A stretch of DNA of 64,000 nucleotides from Deinococcus betulae (GTDB lineage Bacteria > Deinococcota > Deinococci > Deinococcales > Deinococcaceae). Made by a program: the position numbers and the translations under genes. The notes below the pieces were generated by a model that saw only the letters and a program-made list of their open reading frames with translations, was not told the origin of the DNA and ran no database searches. Shown here piece by piece: positions 59,657 through 64,000 of this stretch (position 1 is the first letter of the stretch; every line of letters starts with the position of its first letter). Location of the stretch: positions 1-64,000 of the forward strand of contig NZ_JAIQXU010000006.1 of assembly GCF_020166395.1 (NCBI RefSeq), written 5' to 3'.

Positions 59657-60811
59657 ATGAACCTAAGGTCAGTTCGGGGCGGCCTCGTCCGTCCTTTCCT
59701 TGTGACGCTCCTGTCTGCCTTTCTGACGATGGGAACAGCCCAGCAGGCGGCCCCCATCGCCGCGCCCGCCGCTCAGAGTGGCCAGAACCCACGGATGCAG
59801 GGCGCCAAGCCGCTGAGCGCGCAGGAGCAGGCCACGCTGCAGGCCCTGGTCAGTAAGGTGCGGCCCGCCACCGTGCGCGTGGAACAGTGCGCCAATACCA
59901 GTTGCACGAGCCGCGACGGTGTGGGCAGCGGCGTGCTGATCTCGGCCGACGGCCTGGTGCTGACGGCCTACCACGTCATTCAGGGCGCCACCATCCTGAG
60001 TGTGCAGACCGAGAACCGCACCCGCTACACGGCGCAGGTCGTGGGTTACAACGACCAGGACGACCTCGCCCTGCTGCGGGTGAAGGTGCCGGCCGGCACG
60101 CCCTTCCTGCCGCTGGCCGCCGCACGCCCGGTTATCGGCGACATTGCCCTGGCGATTGGCAACGGCAACGGCGCCTTCCTGAAGACCAAGGTGGGCCGCC
60201 TGACTGGCCTGGACGCCGACGCTGGTCGCGCCGACTTTCCGCCCGGCACCCTGGAACTGGATGCCCCCCTGATTCCTGGGGACAGCGGCGGCCCAGTCGT
60301 GAACGCCCGGGGCGAGCTGACCGGCATCGTGAGCTACATCAGCCTGAACCCGCAGTCCAAGCAGCCGCAGTCCTACGCCGTGCCCGTGACGGCCACCGAC
60401 CCCCGGCTGACCCAACTGAAAGCCGGCGCTAAGCTGGACGCCCCAATTATCGGCATTACCCTGGCTGGCCCTTTCGCTGAGCTGAGTTTCCTGCCCGAGC
60501 GCTACTTTGCAGAGCTGACCAAACTGCTGAAACTGGGCGACACGCCGGGGGCCTTTTTTAACAGCGTGTCCAAAAACAGCCCAGCAGAGAAAGCAGGCCT
60601 AAGGCCACTGGTCCTGAATGGCAACGACGAGCGGGTCTCGGGCGACATCGTGACGGCGGTGAACGGCAAGCGCATCGTCAACTTCGGGGAGTTCCAGTAC
60701 GCGGTACGTGCGTACAAACCCGGCGACACCATCACCCTGAGCGTGCTGCGCGACGGCAAGCCGCTGGAAGTCAAGCTGACCCTGGTGGGCCGCAGCACCG
60801 TCTCCAACTGA
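59657..60811 (+). CDS. HtrA/DegP-type trypsin-like serine protease with PDZ domain
   Basis: An exported protease, 384 residues with a signal peptide (basic start, 'FLVTLLSAFLTMGTAQQ'). The catalytic triad is His in 'VLTAYHVIQGA', Asp in 'DQDDLALLRV' and Ser in 'IPGDSGGPVVN'. The C-terminal PDZ (about 270-375) includes 'SPAEKAGLRPLVLNGN' and 'GDIVTAVNGKRIVNF'. It degrades damaged envelope proteins. A cysteine pair in 'EQCANTSCTSR' near the protease start is an extra. A terminator follows. Confidence 0.92.
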   Translation: MNLRSVRGGLVRPFLVTLLSAFLTMGTAQQAAPIAAPAAQSGQNPRMQGAKPLSAQEQATLQALVSKVRPATVRVEQCANTSCTSRDGVGSGVLISADGLVLTAYHVIQGATILSVQTENRTRYTAQVVGYNDQDDLALLRVKVPAGTPFLPLAAARPVIGDIALAIGNGNGAFLKTKVGRLTGLDADAGRADFPPGTLELDAPLIPGDSGGPVVNARGELTGIVSYISLNPQSKQPQSYAVPVTATDPRLTQLKAGAKLDAPIIGITLAGPFAELSFLPERYFAELTKLLKLGDTPGAFFNSVSKNSPAEKAGLRPLVLNGNDERVSGDIVTAVNGKRIVNFGEFQYAVRAYKPGDTITLSVLRDGKPLEVKLTLVGRSTVSN

Positions 60812-60824
60812 CGGCCAAGTAAGG

Positions 60825-60853
60825 GCCGAAGGCGTCTTGCCTTCGGCTCTTTT
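60825..60853 (+). terminator. Terminator of the HtrA-like gene
   Basis: GCCGAAGGC (60825-60833) with GCCTTCGGC (60839-60847), 5-nt loop, tail TCTTTT. Confidence 0.88.
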
Positions 60854-60885
60854 GCATAGCCATCTTCATACTCTCGTAACAGGTC

Positions 60886-60913
60886 TTGACAATTCTGCCC
60901 GCAGCAGAATAAT
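60886..60913 (+). promoter_or_regulatory. Promoter TTGACA - 16 bp - AATAAT
   Basis: A near-consensus sigma-70 promoter, -35 at 60886-60891 and -10 at 60908-60913. The -10 ends 6 nt before the ATG at 60920, so even this strong promoter yields a leaderless transcript. Confidence 0.8.
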
Positions 60914-60919
60914 GCAGCT

Positions 60920-61390
60920 ATGGACACCCTGAAAAAAGCCGGAGCCATGCTGGCCCACCTGGAGCTGTTTCACCGCATGCTGGACCTGCGCGGCCTGCTG
61001 CAACTGGCGGCCCACATGGAGGAGCGCGGTGACCGTGTGACCCTGATCAGCCCCGGCAGCATCACGCTGATTGGCGCCGAGATGCACAGCGACGCGCAGG
61101 TGACGACCACCAAGGGCGCCACCATTGAGGCCGCCACCGCCTACCGCGTGTTGCAGGGCCTCAAAGGGCACGACGCGCCCGAGTACGCCGTGACCCGCGA
61201 GGAACTGGGCGCCCTGAACGCCCGCGCCGTGACCGAGCTGGGGGACAGTGACGCCCTGCGCGCCTTCGAGACCACACTGACCCGCATCTCGGCGGCGCCG
61301 ACCACCCCCACCGAACCCAGCGCCGAGCGCCCTGCCCGCGGCCGGCGCGCCGCCGAGGGCGAAGCGGCCCCGGAACAACCCGCCGCCTAA
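60920..61390 (+). CDS. Hypothetical protein
   Basis: 156 residues. Residues 1-115 form a compact alpha/beta domain ('MLAHLELFHRMLDLRGLLQLAAHMEERGD', 'TLISPGSITLIGAEMHSD', 'FETTLTRI'). The rest is a Pro/Ala/Glu-rich, probably disordered tail. No family recognised. The near-consensus promoter suggests high expression. Confidence 0.72.
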   Translation: MDTLKKAGAMLAHLELFHRMLDLRGLLQLAAHMEERGDRVTLISPGSITLIGAEMHSDAQVTTTKGATIEAATAYRVLQGLKGHDAPEYAVTREELGALNARAVTELGDSDALRAFETTLTRISAAPTTPTEPSAERPARGRRAAEGEAAPEQPAA

Positions 61391-61427
61391 GCCCGACTTT
61401 CATCAGCCGCGTTTCACCCTGGCCCGC

Positions 61428-61433
61428 TAGGCT
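61428..61433 (+). promoter_or_regulatory. -10 hexamer TAGGCT, leaderless start
   Basis: TAGGCT ends 7 nt before the ATG at 61441. Confidence 0.5.
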
Positions 61434-61440
61434 GACCGGG

Positions 61441-62115
61441 ATGAAGCGCGGCGTTCTGATGTCTTTGCTGCTGTGGTCAGGGCTGCCGTGGTCAGGGGCT
61501 GGGGCCAGCCCGGCGGGTGACCTGCTCCGTCAGGGGGAGTATGCCCGCGCCTACAGTGCGGCGCAGGCGAGCGGCGACTCTCTGACCGCCAGCCGCGCCG
61601 CAGCGGCAGTGGCCGAGTACCGCCGGGGAGGCCGCGACTGGGTGGACCGGGCCGTGGCCAGTGCGCAGGCGGCGGCCGCCGCCAGCCCTTCTAACCCCGA
61701 CGCCCAGCTGGCGCTGGGCAGCGCCCTGGGCCTGCAAGCCCGCGCCGGAGGCTACACGCTGGGTGCCCTCCGCACCGCGCACGGCGCCCGCGCCGCACTG
61801 GAACAGGCCCTGACGCTGGCCCCGGCCCGCGCCGACGTGAAAGCAGTGCTGGCCGAATGGCACGCGGGAGCCTGGGCCAAAGCGGGAATTTTTAGCGGCG
61901 GCAACGCCGGGCAGGCGCGCACCCTGGCCCTGGCCGCCGCGCAGGCCGCCCCCGAGAATGTCTTTGTGCAGACGCACGCGGGCCTCAGCCTGGCGCTGCT
62001 GCGCGACCCACAGGCCGGGCGGGTCCTGGCCCAGGCGGCGGCCCTGTTCCCCACCGACGCGCTGGACCGCGACGTGCAGGCGCTGGCCCAGCAGACGCTG
62101 GCCACGCTGAAATAG
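61441..62115 (+). CDS. Exported TPR-like protein
   Basis: 224 residues with a signal peptide ('[21 protein letters not shown]'). The mature part is almost wholly Ala-rich helix pairs with TPR spacing ('[19 protein letters not shown]', '[26 protein letters not shown]', '[14 protein letters not shown]'). That implies a periplasmic protein-protein interaction role. No catalytic motif. It lies 25 bp before glnS but glnS has its own -10 box. Confidence 0.75.
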   Translation: MKRGVLMSLLLWSGLPWSGAGASPAGDLLRQGEYARAYSAAQASGDSLTASRAAAAVAEYRRGGRDWVDRAVASAQAAAAASPSNPDAQLALGSALGLQARAGGYTLGALRTAHGARAALEQALTLAPARADVKAVLAEWHAGAWAKAGIFSGGNAGQARTLALAAAQAAPENVFVQTHAGLSLALLRDPQAGRVLAQAAALFPTDALDRDVQALAQQTLATLK

Positions 62116-62127
62116 GCCCCCGCCCGC

Positions 62128-62133
62128 TATCCT
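62128..62133 (+). promoter_or_regulatory. -10 hexamer TATCCT before glnS
   Basis: TATCCT ends 7 nt before the ATG at 62141. Leaderless start. Confidence 0.6.
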
Positions 62134-62140
62134 GGGACCT

Positions 62141-64000
<1,860 letters not shown>

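Overview
The window looks like a chromosomal segment of a Deinococcus species. It is very GC-rich. It carries a BTAD-type ATPase regulator, an RtcB ligase, a glutaminyl-tRNA synthetase with a charged C-terminal linker, a tandem pair of deoxynucleoside kinases, and a MurE that lacks the usual DNPR substrate loop. Most start codons lie 5-8 nt behind a TANNNT hexamer with no Shine-Dalgarno sequence, the leaderless arrangement known from deinococci. This assignment rests on protein and promoter recognition, not on a database search.
Layout: 1-609 is the 3' part of an IS5-family (IS427-type) element with an A AAA AAG frameshift site. 676-6365 holds rmlA, a YceD-moaC pair, a repeat-bearing membrane protein and two deoxynucleoside kinases. 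7729-13927 holds the large ATPase regulator, murE and a phosphotransferase-like protein. 14194-18372 is a tightly overlapping run of four exported proteins (DUF3160, CapA-like, two DVTGDG proteins). 18373-19280 is a lower-GC islet with a stop-interrupted small gene. 19283-21030 is rtcB followed by a tRNA-like non-coding RNA with its own terminator, the most unusual locus in the window.
21114-25993 holds a nitrilase-family hydrolase, GNAT proteins, a frameshifted WapI-type immunity gene, kbl and menG/ubiE. 26418-32584 holds a 22-residue-repeat protein, an M29 aminopeptidase, tRNA-Pro(GGG), a HAD phosphatase, DedA and an MMPL exporter. The exporter diverges from a small excisionase-type HTH gene across interlocked palindromes. 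33571-41656 holds an APH(3')-like kinase, membrane proteins, an MBL hydrolase, holB with a phosphoesterase, and an LD-carboxypeptidase. 42114-47394 groups Shine-Dalgarno-led, probably stress-related small proteins (SDR, YciF-like, DUF2171) with a folate cyclo-ligase-like protein, DinB and pilT.
48434-53484 holds sucA and sucB, separated by an exported-protein gene and two terminators. 53723-59071 holds carbonic anhydrase, the SRP RNA, tRNA-Leu(GAG), rpsO, a GGCT-fold protein, a NUDIX hydrolase, a DUF2268-like protease and a LexA-like S24 repressor. 59212 to the end holds a holin-like protein, an HtrA-type protease, two unknown proteins and glnS, which runs off the right edge.
A dispersed 140-170 bp palindromic element occurs in three clear and two decayed copies. 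One of its hairpins shows compensatory base changes between copies.
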